From: Campylorhamphus procurvoides
Lineage: Eukaryota > Chordata > Aves > Passeriformes > Dendrocolaptidae
Direction of reading: 5' to 3'
NCBI GenBank assembly: GCA_013396655.1
Contig: WBMV01004885.1
Location: 62,001 to 126,000, forward strand
Length of the DNA: 64,000 nucleotides
How positions within the stretch are numbered: the first letter of the stretch is position 1; the number at the start of each line of letters is the position of its first letter. Both the position numbers and the translations under genes were made by a program. The notes beneath the pieces were generated by a model. It saw nothing but the letters and a program-made list of their open reading frames with translations. It had not been told where the DNA came from and did not search any database. Shown here in pieces: positions 47,017 to 61,300 of this stretch.

Positions 47017-50000
47017 ATTGCATGCCCTGAGTTACTGCATTCTGGATGAAGGAAAGGTTAATGCATTGCTGCCATAAATTCATGTAATATAGAAGGCTTA
47101 CCAGAAGTCAAACCCTTATTTCTGTAATCCTTTGCCTTAATTCTAAGTCAAGAAAAATAGGAAGCTCTATTTAGAGACACCAGCTGGATGATGATATGCA
47201 TCCTTCCAGAACACTCATTAAAGAGGGAATAAGATTAAGAAAAATAATTAGCTATTGTTTTGTGTGGTCAGAAAATGATTCTCAGATGGTTTGGAATCAA
47301 AGATTATTAAGCTTTCTGATAACACATTGCAAACAGGGGCACGAAATACATACTACTTATCAAATTAATTACCAATATAGCCTTCAACATGTAGCATTAA
47401 TAATGATTTACTAAATCTTCCTAACCAAAGTATATTCTCTATTGGTAATTAACACTGGGGGCAAACTCAAATTTTACATGTGTTTTATCTGTGCGTTTTC
47501 TAGTCACAGTCTTCTCCCAGCATATTTTTGGTGTCAGTGTGAGCAAAAAAATGTAGTTTTAGATACTTCAGTAACCCATATGCCCTGAAATAGTTTTGGA
47601 TCAACCTTTCCATGTGTTGTCCTCCATTTGCCACCTTAGGGGAGTCCTGAAAGACTTCTAAACTCTCAGCTTTGGGGAACCATACAAACTGCAGTCATGT
47701 TTCTATGGTCTTACCTGTGGAACCGAACAAAAAAAAACCTTTATCTATCTGCTACAGCCATTTTGTATTTCTAACTTGGAGCACTGCAAACCTTCCCTAA
47801 GTATCTTCTCCTGTGACAAGCTGCTCAGTATTTCAGTCAATACTGGGAGCATTTCATAAATTATTTTTGACTTCTGTGTCTGTTCTCACTTTGCTTCAGG
47901 AAACTGTTTAGCAGTGCTGAGCAGATGCTTATGGTTCTTCTGCAGAACTTCAGTTCCTGGTGTCTGCACAGGAAGGAAGGTTATGTCTGTGTGCTCAGAG
48001 CACCTCTGACTCACTGGATTTCATCTTTCCCCCCTCCGTATAGAAACTGCATCAGGTGATCTCCTCTTTTATCCTGGAGGCTCAGAACGTTCTGTCTCCT
48101 GAGGAAAGCCTGTTCTGAATTGCCAGTTTCCTGCAATGCTACTGAGCATAATGTGTGTTTCTTCAAAAATGGATGAAGAGCTTTTAACAGTATTTTGGTC
48201 CCTGCCTAAAAATTGAGAGGAATACTGTCTTTCTTTTGTTAACAGTATTATCTAACATTAACAACAGTGCCTCAGAGCTGGAGAAAATGCAACTGCTGAC
48301 AGCATTTCTAAAAAATTACAAGCAAAACCGGAGTTGCTTCTTTGCAATAGAAAGTTGTAATTCTCCAAGTCAACGTGAGGAAATAATCCTAAATGTTGTA
48401 GAGCAGTCTTTGCTTGGCAGGTATGAGTACGTGTTCTGAGAGTACTTGAAAAACCAGTTAGCAGTTAAATAGAAACACTCACAAAGGAGCAGGAGTTCTG
48501 TCCTTTAACATAGGCAAGCATCTCAAAAAACATGACTCCCTACTCGGTTTAGGTCATATTAGGATTAACTGAGGTTTAACAGTTTATTCAAATTGCCTTT
48601 GTATTTGCTTTGTTTGGTGCAGAGATGACGATCCTGTGTTTGCTTAAATAACATAAAAAAGCACTTTACACATAAGTCTAACCATTATCTCTGTCCTGAA
48701 TGTGCTCCATCTGCTCCTCTGATTTACATCATATAATGGGTGGGCAGTAGGGGTGGCACTCATGAAATAAAGGTTCAGTTGATATGAAGAATCTAAGATT
48801 AGAGTCTTACACACTGCTGGGAGAAAACTGCAGGTGTAATAAGGAAAACAAGGAAAACACTGGAACAAGCAGAGAAAAGGGCACAGTGATCCCTCACAGG
48901 ACAGACAGACAACTGAACCTTCCTGGAACCAAGCTGGAATTGCCAGATTTGGCTGAAAAACGTGAGCAGCATATGGCTACTAAAATTTCCCAGGATGATC
49001 TCAACTTAAAAACGAGAACAGTGATTAGAACCAGAAACTCAGGTAGACAATAGTAAATATGTGACAACTCTTAGTAAGAGATCTAGCCAAGACACTCTCA
49101 AATTTAGAAGTTTGCTGATTAAATATATATTGGATTCAAGCAAAATTGCATTCCCCAAACACTGTCTGTGTAATCCCAAATGCCCAGAGCTGCCTGAATA
49201 TTCAGCTAGCAAAGGGAAAGCCAAAGAGCAAGTCCCTGCCCCAGAGCAAAGCACCTATATAAACAGGAACACAAAGGAGCACAAGAGAGCCAAGGTGTCC
49301 CACCCAGCACAAAGGGCTGGGCTGAGGCTGGATGAGGCAGGCTCTTCAGCACACAGCAGGTCATCCCCAGACCACAAGCCCATTTATCACACTGCCTTCT
49401 AAGCCTACTTACCTTGAAACATCAGCCCTCTGAAAGGATTTTCTCCATTTATAGATATAGCAAAAGCTCAAGTTCTAAAAATCAGTTTTTAAGAGTGTAT
49501 TTTTAACTGTGTATTTATTTCTCCTTGAATTTTGATTTGAAAAGGTAACTTACCGACTTGACTAAGTGAAAACACTAATCTAAAAAAACCCCTTCAACTT
49601 TATGAAACCCTTAAAAAGCCCTTTAAGGATTGCTCTTCTTATCAGCCAGCTAACTCCTACTGCTGTGCTTTTAAGCAGTCGGAAAAAGAATAGAATAGCT
49701 TTGGAGGGCTAGTTTTTGAGGTTTCTTTTTACATCTCCAAGCTTCTGCGTTTGAAAAACACTACTTCCAGATGCTGGTATAAAGAAGAGCTACTAAATTC
49801 CATAGAGTAAAACTGTGGCAATAAACAGGTTTGTGCAAAAATATGAAAGGGCCATTTAGAAGTGGACAGAGGAAAGGGGAAGGAGTCTCAGCTACATATT
49901 GTGTGAAAATACATGTGTTCTTACACCAGTATCCATGGTGTCTCAGTGATTTCCAGAGGTGCTGGTGCACTGGATCAATCCCGATGGATTGCTGAACTTA

Positions 50001-53000
50001 CTCCAGTTTATTAGGCCTCTGCATTTGCTCACACTGAATTCCACAGGGTTTCTAGCAGCCCACTCCTGCCTTCAGCACAGTTCAAACTACACTTCCTAAA
50101 TCCCACATAGCAACAAGTACCAAAAGGAAGTTACCTGAAATTTGTCTCCATCACAAAACTTTGCCCTGTAAAAGGACTGCAGCAAGCTGTACACAGCCAG
50201 AGCTGGCATGATGAGGTGAGACAGTACAAGAGTGAAAAGTGTATAAAAGAATTAGAATTTAGCTTAAAAACTTGAACTAGTCAGCTGCCAGCTGGTGTAG
50301 AACTGTGGCAGTCCCACAAAGAAGAGTTGTTATAATATCTGGCCTTAAGGCTGTAGGGTTTATCACAGGAGTGTTGCCTTGTGCTGATGGACATGCATTA
50401 AAATGTTATCCCTATGCATATCTAGTTGCATGCACTCATTAATTTTATTCTTACTTCCACCTTTCTACCACACTTCAAAAGTCACTTGCTTCCTTAACGA
50501 TAAATTTTAATGAATTTTGCAACTTGCTGCTACAGTGAACACGAAGAAAGTGTGAATTTTAAAAGCAAAGTGTTTTACTTTGAGCAGCAGTTTCCTGAAC
50601 AAAGAAATCACCTTTTTTATTGAGGGTGCTTTCTTTAACAATTGGCCTTGAGCATGCTTTCTGTACTTTTGCTTAATTGTAGGTTATTTCCTTAAAATTA
50701 TGAATCCTATTTCATGTGATGGCACATAAAGCCACCTCCTGTATTTCTCATGGCCCCTGATAAACTTCTTGTTTCTTGCTGAACTTCTGGATATAATACA
50801 CCAAAGAGCTCTCTGTTTGGACAGGAGACACAGAATATTGCAGTGGAACAGATCAGAAGGGTACTAAGCAAAGCCTTGCTAATGCAATTAGTGGTTCAGC
50901 ATAACCCTGCTCAAATACATAATCATTATAAAACTGTTATTTTTTTATGATTATACAACACTAAGTATACATTAAAGAATTTTTTAAAATTATTTGAGAG
51001 GTTTGGTATTCTGAATTCCCATTGACTTTTCAGTAAGATTTGCCATTCTTAAATGTGAAGATGTTTTGGGAGAGCATCAGCTATAAACTGCACTGTTTTT
51101 ACTAATTCTGTGACAATAATTAATTATTTACTATGTTGCTGTTTAATTTTTTTTCTCAAGTTATTACAAGAATTATGTGGCAAACAGAGGTTATATTACA
51201 CTTTATGGACACACAATAAAAGACTGGCCCTGATCTGAGGAGCTTGTAGTGATAAAATCAGTTTTACACAGGGGACACTGAGGTCAAAGCCCAAGTCCAT
51301 GGCCTTAGCAGCAAATTTTCTTGGTATATTCACAATTCTTCCTGGAATTTTAAAGGAGTTATTTCATAAATGTGATGAAATTCACATCTCGTGAAAAATT
51401 ATTGAATAGATTCATTGATCAATATTAATTTGCATGAGACATTCAGAAATTACCGTCACGAACAGATTCTTTACAATCATTTGTGAAATGAAATGCGATT
51501 CTGTTCCTTACTGAGCAGTTGAGATAACAAGAGCAGTGGGAATTTTGATATTCACAATTTGTAGTTCACAGTTGGATCCTGCTCAGGCTACTTGGGAAAG
51601 TTCACAAGAGAGAAACTGATTCCCCAGACAGACGTGAACAGTAAATACAGAATTATTTCAAAGCACTCAATATTAATTAGATTCAAACTGCAAACGAATA
51701 TTCACAGAAATAAACTGAATTATTTGCTCAAGGCTTTGCTCCCCGAGATGTTCACATGGATCACTAATCTCTGTGTTTTGACAGGAGAGAATCAGTGCTG
51801 CTCTGCAAGGGCTGGGGGGAGCATGGCAGGCGATGTCATGTTTCCAGCTCATACAACACCTGGAGAGGGAATCTTGAGCGAGTCTGAATTTGTGTTTGGT
51901 GGCAAAATTACCTGAGGAGTTTCAGGAGGCCTGGAAATGACACTGAGAGCTGAATACTCCTGTAAGTTCCAGATGCCAAGGGCTATACAATGGAATTTAA
52001 GCATATTTCTGCAGAGCTCCAGTGATCTTACTTCACCCTAAATACACTGAGCTCACCAGCAAGGCACAAACAGTGCTCTGCTCTAAAGCACCTGTCCAGA
52101 TGAGGAGGGTCCTGTGTCACCTGATACCCAGGGTGTCTGCTAGCAGGCAGCAAAATCTCTGTAGATGGGCTACAAGGAGAGTGAAGAGAAGGGCTTGCAA
52201 GTCACTGGGACTGCTTTGCACCTGCTGAGAATTAATACATATACAGATATATCTGTATATATATCCTATAGCCTGAGAAAGGAAAATTGCCTCTTTCTTC
52301 AACAGAAGAAGCAGCATTTCAAATCAGTTTTTGATCAAAAAATTCAAGACATTTTCTAGGCTTCATTAACTGGGGAGAAGTTTTTGAAAAACTCAGTTGC
52401 ATCGAATTGGATAGGGGATCCATTTTATAGCACCTAGATAAAATAATGAGAGGATTTCAAGATCCTGTGATGATTTCTTAGAAAGGGGATGAGGAAGGAG
52501 GAATAGATTGAAGTATTGTGAAGAATTAGAAAGTATAGCCATAGACTAGGATATTAAAAGCCCGCCTTGCAGAATTTATAGACTGCCATTGAGATTTAAA
52601 TCTGTCAGTCTATCCTTGAAGAGACATCTGACTGCAATTATGGGTGGTGGATCTGTGTGTAGGATTAAGGGCTCTCAGCTCCCTGGCAGATCTGGCTCAC
52701 TGCTGAGGTATTTGATGCTGAGGACCGATGACAGCAGACCATTATTTACTCACTGAACATGGCTGGAGCAGATGCTAAGAAGGGGCTGGGGCAGAGGAAC
52801 AGAGTAGTTTGCAAGAAAGCAAAGCTACAGGGAGCATTCTTCCCTGGGAATCTCTTGGAATATTCCTGATGGCCTCCACACAGGCACAGAATGCCCTGCA
52901 GAACACAGTGCTTCGAGCACCTGGGAGGAAAACGGGTTCTTGTCCTCAAGGGGCACAGTGCCCCTCCTGGAATGGGGCCACCAATCTGGGGGTAGAAGCA

Positions 53001-55674
53001 CCCTCTGGAAGCAGGAGCTGTGCACCTTGCTGTGATTTCAGAGCCATGCCTGCTTTGAGGAGTAACCTCGATGTCTGTATGTTGGGTTGCCTGATGCTGG
53101 AGACCTTTCTTACTCCTGCTGGAATTAGGCTTGAAGGGGTCTAGCTAAAAAAACACTGGGGGGCAACATGGACATTGGTGATGAAGTGGGAACTGGTAGG
53201 AGGTGGTAAAGAATTCAGCCAGGAGGTGAGAATAGAAGGTCCACACTTGGCTTCTCTATTTAACAAACGCTGACACTATTAAAGAAGTTGGAATAGCTAG
53301 AGAAAAAAATCTGTGTACTCTGAGAGGCAGTAATTCCTATCAAAGCAGTCACAGGCTCAAGGTGCCATGTTTAATCAGAACATGCAAGTAGGCACAGGCT
53401 GGTAACACAGGGTGGACACTCCAACTGCATTTACTTTGCAGAGGAAATGCTCTGAGGTTGCTAGTGTTTCTGATAATTAGAGGAGGAATTTTCTGACAAC
53501 ACCCTCCTGCAGCCAAGGCAGCACATGCTGTGCAAGTGCTAAATGAGACAGTCTGAAGGAATGCCCTCTTCAGAGAGGAGCTGGGGATTTAGGAGGAGAA
53601 AATGGATGTAGCAAAAGATGAGAATGGCTTGAAATCACAAGTAAACACAGATTTGTCTTCTGCACTGATTTGGAACCTGCACATTGAGAGTGTATTGTAC
53701 TGTTATTTTCAATATGCAGCTCCAAAGAGGAACTCATGCATCTGGTGGGTAAAATTTCCTGCTGCATGTTTCCTCTGAATTTAAAAACTAAAATAAGAAT
53801 AAGTTATCCCTGAGACTAAATAAAACTTGAAAGTCTCAAAAGACAACAATATTTGATTAATTAGAAGTGGAAGAACAGTTTCCTTCCTAGAAAATTACTG
53901 CCTTAAGAAAAAAAAAAAGCCATATGAAATAAATGCTGAATACAGGGAATTTCATGTTATTATAACCATGGAAATGAATAGAGGAGAATCTGCCTGGCCA
54001 TCAATTATATTAAGGCCATATATGCTATACAGCCAGCAAGGCATTTCCAAAATTCAAGATTTCTTTACTCTTGGGAACTGACAGGAGATGCAAAGGAATA
54101 ATGCACACAGCAAGTCAGCTTTGTCTGTAACCTCCCACTATCGTGACAAGCTAATAAGGAAGGTCCCTGTACGTGCCTGCTGTAATGTATGTGCTGCTGG
54201 GATGGAGATTTGGGCTGCGCTGGTGGTAGTCAGAGTAAGATAAATTATTCTTGCTAAGCCAAAATTGGGTTGCCCTGCATGGGAGACTTTACGAGCCAGA
54301 GTCCCTTTTCCAAGGATTCATAGCACAGAAATTATTTGGCATCTTATTTGTCATAACAAACCTTGAGAGTGGCATGCATAGTTTAAAGCCTTTGGCAGAT
54401 ATTTGAATAATTTACTTCAATACTCAGCCTTTCTGCTACATATCACTGGGTTATGGTCAGAACTACCATTTTAATTCATTCAACAGTCCCGAGCTTTCTT
54501 CACCTTTCTTCATCACAGAACAAACAAGCATAAATCTAACAATGGAAATGCCATTCCAGGGTACCAGATCATGGAAGAACTGTAAGAATTGTTTTGACAG
54601 ACACTCCTGTACAAGCACAACTGCTTTTTTGGGCCAAAGCAAGATATGTCCCATGTCAAATCTTCATGCACACGTATATAATGTGTATGTATATGCCATG
54701 TGGCACCTGACAGCAACCTGTCCTGTGGCACTGAACAAGTCCCTGTTACCTCTTGGGCCTTATTTCCCTCACCTTCAGCAAGGCAAGGCCCACACACATC
54801 CCGTTAGGACTCCCTAAACTCTACAAGTAAAAGTAATTTACTTGTGATTTTATTTATTTATAAACATTTGTTCTGCTTAGGACAGACAGAAGCTCTATGA
54901 GTAGTGCACAGCCATCATGCCAAAAGGCAGTTTTACTGCCCATCCTGTAAGTCTGAACAAGTGCCAACACATTAATAAGACAACTGTGAGCATTCACCAT
55001 AGGAATTTTTCCTCTACATAATGAGCTTTTTTCACTGGCTACTTATTTTCAAACAGTTGTAACTAAATAGCAAACATCTTTATTTCAATTACTTTCTAAA
55101 TAGTGTTTATAGTATATTCCTCCTGTGGAGATTCTGAATTACGTTTTCTTTGTAGAAATAAAAAGTACACAAAACCAAGTCAGCCCTGCAAACCTTTCTT
55201 TACCTGAAGCCTCACCTTTGGAACAAAGCACTCAAGTAAAGATGAATCACATGAGTCAAAGTGCATTTGGAATAAATTCCCTTCACTTACACGTTTGGAA
55301 GACCCCCAAAAAGCATTATTATATCGATCAGCTTGTTGGAGGCAATGACACAGGGACTCTCTTGGCACCCATGGCACTAGATGTCTTTAGGATCTTTAGA
55401 AAACACAGGTCAGTGCTTAATGAGACTTCCCAACCCAAGACAAAAAGAGAGAGAGAGTTCAGCTCTCAGCCCTGTGCCTTATGCAGGGGATGGCACATCA
55501 ATGCACATGCAGAATGAAGCAGACATCCCAAATGCACACGCTGGGAGAAGGGGATCCCTGCCCTTGCTTGATGCTGCCCTGGAACGTGGCTTTAAATCCA
55601 CAGCCTGCTATTTATGGAATTTAAAGCTACAAGTTGACCCCTTCTATTGTTTTTCTCCAAGGATTAAAATATTG
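47017..55674. other. Intergenic sequence, no gene confirmed
   Basis: No known gene family, transposon or RNA gene was recognised. Two adjacent hydrophilic open frames at 48784-49053 and 49061-49402 and one at 55125-55517 are noted as weak curiosities in the findings. A 22-base palindrome lies at 52239-52260. The rest is AT-rich, unique-looking sequence. Confidence 0.6.
52239..52260. repeat. Perfect 22-base AT-rich palindrome
   Basis: The 11-base half-site ATATACAGATA is followed directly by its reverse complement TATCTGTATAT, and more TA repeats follow. It is probably part of a decayed TA-rich microsatellite. Confidence 0.9.
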
Positions 55675-55943
55675 GAAAAAGCAACAGGAGAAGAGGCTTA
55701 AGCTGTGCCAGGGGGTGGTTAGGTTGGGTATCAGGAAGAAATTCCTTACAGAGAGGGTAATCAGGCATTGGAATGGGCTGCCCAGAGAGGTGGTGGGTTC
55801 ACTGTCCCTGGGGGTGTTTCAGATGAGGCTGAATGTGGCATCAGTGCCACGGCCTGGGAATCACTGTGGGGTTGGGTCAAGGGTTGGACTTGATGGTCCC
55901 AGAGCTCCCTTCCAACCTGACTCATTCTATGATCTTCTGTGAA
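55675..55943 (+). mobile_element. 5'-truncated CR1 LINE, 3' end
   Basis: The sequence encodes the end of the CR1 ORF2 protein with recognisable words [20 protein letters not shown] and [12 protein letters not shown] short 3' UTR follows with GTTGGACTTGATGGTCCCAG, CCCTTCCAACCTGACTC and the terminal ATTCTATGATCTTCTGTGA. This ending is diagnostic for avian CR1. Only about 270 bases are present, the usual outcome of 5' truncation during reverse transcription. The frame is open over most of the fragment, so it is relatively young compared with the copies at 5.4, 38.5 and 40.1 kb. Confidence 0.92.
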
Positions 55944-56648
55944 CTTGTTTTTTCACAGCACCAAATGGCCATTCCTGTTTAGGATACATTTATAATACAG
56001 ATCTCCCACCTGAGCCACTTCTGAAAAATTGGACATCTTTGAGGTTGACTGAAAAACCAGCAAATAAATCCTTCTGTGTATCACATTTTGACACATTCCT
56101 TGGTATGTCATCTAGATTCCAGAGCCCTTTTCTACAGTTCAACTACAAATATTCTAAAGAAATAAAAATTCACTTCACTTTTTATTATACCTTTGAAGAA
56201 AAGGGATAATAGTAAACTTGGAATTAAAAATATGCAGAGTAGTATTGTGGTCTTCTACATCACCATTTAGCTTTTATTTATGGCTGCCACATAAACAGCT
56301 CTTAATACGCCTGCAGATTCCAAAAACTGTGAAATCAGTGCCATCTAATTGCAAAACCATTAGCTCTCCACTTGAGGTCAATGACATAGGGTGTTTGCCT
56401 GGCTGGAGAGGGGCACACCCAGGGGTGGACACAGAGCCAGAGCAGTGGCCACAGCCCGGTGCTCTGACAGGATGCACTCAGGATCCATGACCAGGATCCA
56501 TGTGTGTCTGTTAGCTATTCTCAGATTTATGGTTATTTACACATCCTTCCTCGGTAAGTAAACTGCATCTCTTTAGGCTTCTGAATTCAATTAAAAAAAA
56601 AAGAAGAAAGAAATATTTTCTAAAGAATTATCAGACATATTGTTTAAT

Positions 56649-56692
56649 GGATATTCTTTAATCACTATCTGGATATTCCTTAATCACTATCT
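56649..56692. repeat. 22-bp direct duplication
   Basis: GGATATTC(T/C)TTAATCACTATCT occurs twice, at 56649 and 56671, with one difference. It is a simple local slippage duplication. Confidence 0.9.
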
Positions 56693-58292
56693 TTGTTTAA
56701 AAACAGTGCTATAAAATAATTTCTAACACAAGTCTGGTGATCTACATTCCATTAGTCCATAAAACTTGATAAACTGTCAATAGTTCAACTGCCATCAGCA
56801 TTTTTTGACTGCTTTATGATACGGATAAATTGAGGAGGCTGAGCTTTAATTCCAGTTTTATAATAATGCCCCTGGTAAACTTCATCTGGCTTTCAAATCA
56901 CTGCAGCGATGCAGCTGAAAAAATTAAAACATATTTTACTGTGAAAGAGCATAAACAAATCATCTTCATTTCAAACTACTAGCATTCATTTTATTTTTTA
57001 TGCAGGTGCTCTTTCTGTATCTTTAAATATTTCCCTCTAACAACACTCTCAGCCACTAGAAATTAATACTTTAAGATATTCCAGCAAATAACTCAACATG
57101 ATCAGGACAAACGTACTCGTCATTTGCATTTTCAGATGGTTTAAACTGCACCTATAGTGGTGGAATATTGTATCCAATGTTTTCTATCTCCTGCAGCTAG
57201 ATTTTTTCATTAAAACATCTAAAACCCAACCAAAACAATACACAAAAAAGGGCAAATTTTCTTTTTTGGATTTTAATTAAGACACTGCAGAGAACATCTC
57301 CCTTCAAAAATACCACTCTAACTGATAAGTGGGTGGTGACAGAAGGCTAATTTAAGTAAAAACAATAATGTGAGACAACTATGTAAATGTAGTGCCCATA
57401 AAAATGCATCTTCTCTATTTTATCATTTGAGTAAGAACTGAATCTTACTAAAAAACATTTTTCTGTGCAGAAAAAAGTTTTATTAGAAGATCAGAAGCAT
57501 ATGCTTTTTTCCTTTGCATCACTACTTTCCAGCACAGTATTAGGAAAGACTTCATAAATTCAGGTTAGAAATTGAGCAGTCCATTGAAGGTACTTGTGGT
57601 CAATTATTGATGACAACCTAAAACACTGAATATCACTGACATTAAAACTCCAAAAGTAATTTGGAAGCACCACCAGTTGCTTTCAAAGAAATAATGATAT
57701 TACCAGGTTCCCCACTGTACTTTATATTTTAGTTATTACCGCTCACATACAAGATCTTCTCACACTCACACAGTCCCAGTAACAGCATTTTCACTCTGAA
57801 AGTTAAGTCCTGGCCAGCAGGGTATCCTCCACTCTTTTAGTTCCAGCCCTGGTGTCCTCACTAGCTGGCTGACAATGCTTCAGAGTTGTAAAAAGCTCAG
57901 CCCTAACAGAAAAGTAACCCTAGTTCTCCTTTCTTCCTTGGTTTTTGTTTCCTAGCTGATCCATACAAACAAAGCACAGCCCTCATTAGCACCCCCCCCC
58001 AAAACAATGAGAAGCACACAAAAGGGACAGGTTAGCAAATCCCCCCCTTGCCAGAACATGTTTGTGGAGCAGAGTCCTGCAGTGCTGCCTTCAGATACAG
58101 GGGGGTACGAGGGACTTGGCACACCTTTGTAAAAGGAGCTTTGGAGAGCGTGGAGGAGCTCATCAGAAATTTGGGGACCAGAGTTATGAGCTGAAAAACT
58201 CTCCCATTTCTATTCTGAAGGTCATAATGATCATCATTACAAAAAATACAAAGGGAATAACGTACCCAGATGTACAAGGGTTGGTTCTAGAG

Positions 58293-58329
58293 AATTTAAA
58301 GAGGTTCAAATACTGAACCTCTTTAAATT
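58293..58329. repeat. Perfect 16-bp hairpin with 5-base loop
   Basis: The left arm AATTTAAAGAGGTTCA (58293-58308) pairs exactly with TGAACCTCTTTAAATT (58314-58329) around the loop AATAC. The stem is too short for a typical microRNA precursor and has no T-run, so it is not called an RNA gene. About 80 bases further on, GGTTCAGCT (58409) and AGCTGAACC (58437) form a second, weaker inverted repeat sharing the GGTTCA core. Confidence 0.9.
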
Positions 58330-61300
58330 TGCAGGGTTCAAATACTGTGGGGAGGTCAATAAGGAGGAGCAGGGTATGCTTTGAAAGCGTGCCATTTGAA
58401 GGTAGGGAGGTTCAGCTCACCTCAAGACCAAGGCAGAGCTGAACCTTTACTGAGATGAAAAGGAGTCCTAATTCCCCCAGCTCCAGGAGCCAACCAAGGA
58501 TGACTGAGCACGAAGAAACTTTTTCTAACTCCTGTTGTTCAGCACAGTAGATTAGAAATACAAATCATCATTCCAGTCCTCCAGGAAGTCTTTTATTCCA
58601 AAAATTTAACTTTTAATACACGTCTAAAGGAAGCGACTAAAAGACCTGCCTCCTGTATGCCTACAAAGGGAAAAATAGAGGAGATAACTCAGATGTGTAT
58701 CAGTATTGAGTGTAAATCATGGAGCTCCATTGAAAACGATGGACTCATGGCACTGTACACCCAGAGCAGGTATTGAGGCTTACCAACATCAGGCTCTGCC
58801 AGCACAGTGACCAAAGGTACATATGTGAATAACACACCAGCCTGGGAGGAATGATGGCAGCTTTCCTGAGCTGAAGGACAGTGGTTTGTGTTTGACTGGA
58901 GGCCAAGTCCTGTCCCACAGCAGACACAACGCTGAGCACTGCACTTTGTGCTACAGAAACACCTTCTTCCTGCTCTACATTACTCACTGCTTGTAAAACT
59001 CACTGCATTCCCAGGGATTTGCAAACCCCAGGACCTGCAGGTTGCTAAAGAAAGTTACACTTTTCCCTTAAATAGAATTTCCAACACAAAGCTTCCGATT
59101 GATTTTTTTCCCATAAGCTTTGGCACTGACAGAGCTCAGAGAAGCAAAGCACGAATGAAGTATTCAACCACCTTGGCAGGTTCTGCATCATGTTTTAAAG
59201 AGCACGTTTCAAGCACGTCTTAAGCTCAGCTGACACACACAGCCCCTGCTTCTGTACTTGGCTCAGGACCCTCATGCTATGCAGTGTTTTACAATGGCAG
59301 CTGGGTTTGTAGCCAGGATAAATAAAACACAGTATTTTTATAGGAAACCTCAAAGATTATTTCCCTAACAGATCCTAGCATCGTATCAGTGATGCCTTCT
59401 GGACTCCCTTCTTGACCAAAGTCTAACTCTTCAGACCAATGGCCTTTTCCTCTGCAATCCTACAGGTGTCCAGGTCATTTTGTACCTGCCTTTCCTTACA
59501 AACACTGTGAAAAGGCAATTATAATACCAGTTTGCTTCAGGTTATTTCTCATAGCATATTTATGGAGAGGAATTCTTAAAAAACCTGTAACTTTTTACAG
59601 TGAGGACCACACAGGTTGCTTCTCAGTCTCTCAGAAAGTACTAAAGATAAAACCCAATAAAACCTATTTTCTAAGACAGCAGTGTCCCATAATGCTCCAA
59701 AACAACTTTCACCATGATATTAGTCCTAGGAGAAGAGAAGATTTCAACAAGCTTCTGGATGAGAGTTTTTCTACTACATAATTGGAGGTTCTAACTTCCA
59801 TCTCCTCCTATTACAATTTTCCACATCTAACAACCATACTACTGTCCATGGATGTAAAAACTTTTAATGCCCTGGAGATCTAGGAAATAAATTTGAATAA
59901 GCTGTTATTGACATTTTGGGAGAAAAAATGATGTGTATTCAACCAGTGTTTCTGCCTCCTCCTCCTCCCTTTTACTCTCCTGGCAGCTCTTCAGGGTGCT
60001 GAAATGGAACACAGATTAGTAGGAAGTAATTTGTTTTCCCTTTTCTTCATAGAATTATCTAACTGCAATGGCTACTCTTAATAACCAATTAAAACTTAAA
60101 CTGTATACTCAAAGGACACATTCGCATTAAAATGGAATAAATAATAATTACTGGTTGCAAATCCTTTGTTTACAGCGCAGTTAATCATCCTGCAGAGCTG
60201 GGATAAGAAGGGTCTGCATATTCTCCTGCACTGAAAAGTAAGCCCAGTAACAAGGGGGCTGAGTACTCGGGGTTCTTGCTGATGTTCCAAAGCCCCATTC
60301 CAGCAGAATATTGGCCTGAGAGCAATAGAATCAACACTAATGAATGCTGCCTCATCATGCAACACTCTAAATCTGCAGGCAGATGGGAGACAGCTGGAAA
60401 CTACCCTGACCCTGAGACAAGAGATCTGACTGCGAGACTGATGTAGCTCCTCCTACACATTAAACACTTGGGAGCTTTTGTTGCTGTCTGAGCTACAGAT
60501 TCATTTCTGGATGATTCTGATGTTGAGAAGATGCTGCTCTTGAAGGATGGGTCTAAGATCTACCATTACAATCCTAGAAATCCAAATTCCTGAGACATTC
60601 TTTTCCTGTGCCTCAATGACTGGAGATACTCCATGTAAAGATTATCTCTTTCCATGTGGGAAGAAGAATTCCATGAGTGTCAATTAAAAATATTTCATAA
60701 GAAAGTTCAGGATCAGGGGTCTATTTAGTCTCATTTGCTTTCTCACAGGCCCAGATGCTACAGGTGCACAAACGGTCTTAGTTCTGGCCTTTGGTATCTC
60801 TGCAAACATAATCCATTCCCTTGTGCTTGAGTTTTAATTATCTTCCCATACATAATCACAACTGCTTCTCCCAAAGAACTCCAGCTTCAGTCACTACTCA
60901 GAGTGAATGCTGGTCAATTAAGCACTCAGCAGGTATTGTCTTGTTTAATCCTCATTGTTCTTTATAAAGCACATTTAACATGCCAATGTATTTATTGCAG
61001 GCTGTTCCACCCTTAGTTTAACGACTGATTAATGCCAGATGAACTTTTCCACATCTCTCATCCTGAGGCCCTGGTTATGTCAGGCAAATGAAGTAAAAAA
61101 TCATATATTACCCATGTGAGGTGGTTTTTCTGGAAATCTGGAAGACTTTTGTTTATTCTTTGGGCCAAGTTTTCCTTTGCTCTTTGCCAGCTGACAAAGA
61201 CTGATCTCTGGTGGCAAAGCTGCTGCCTTGCCTACAATGGTCCTGTTGTTTCCTGTTCACACTCAGTGGGTTCCAACACATGCACTCCTGTCTTGCTTTG

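Noticed and set aside
58293..58329. MicroRNA precursor
   Set aside because: A 16-bp stem with a 5-base loop is too short for a canonical precursor.
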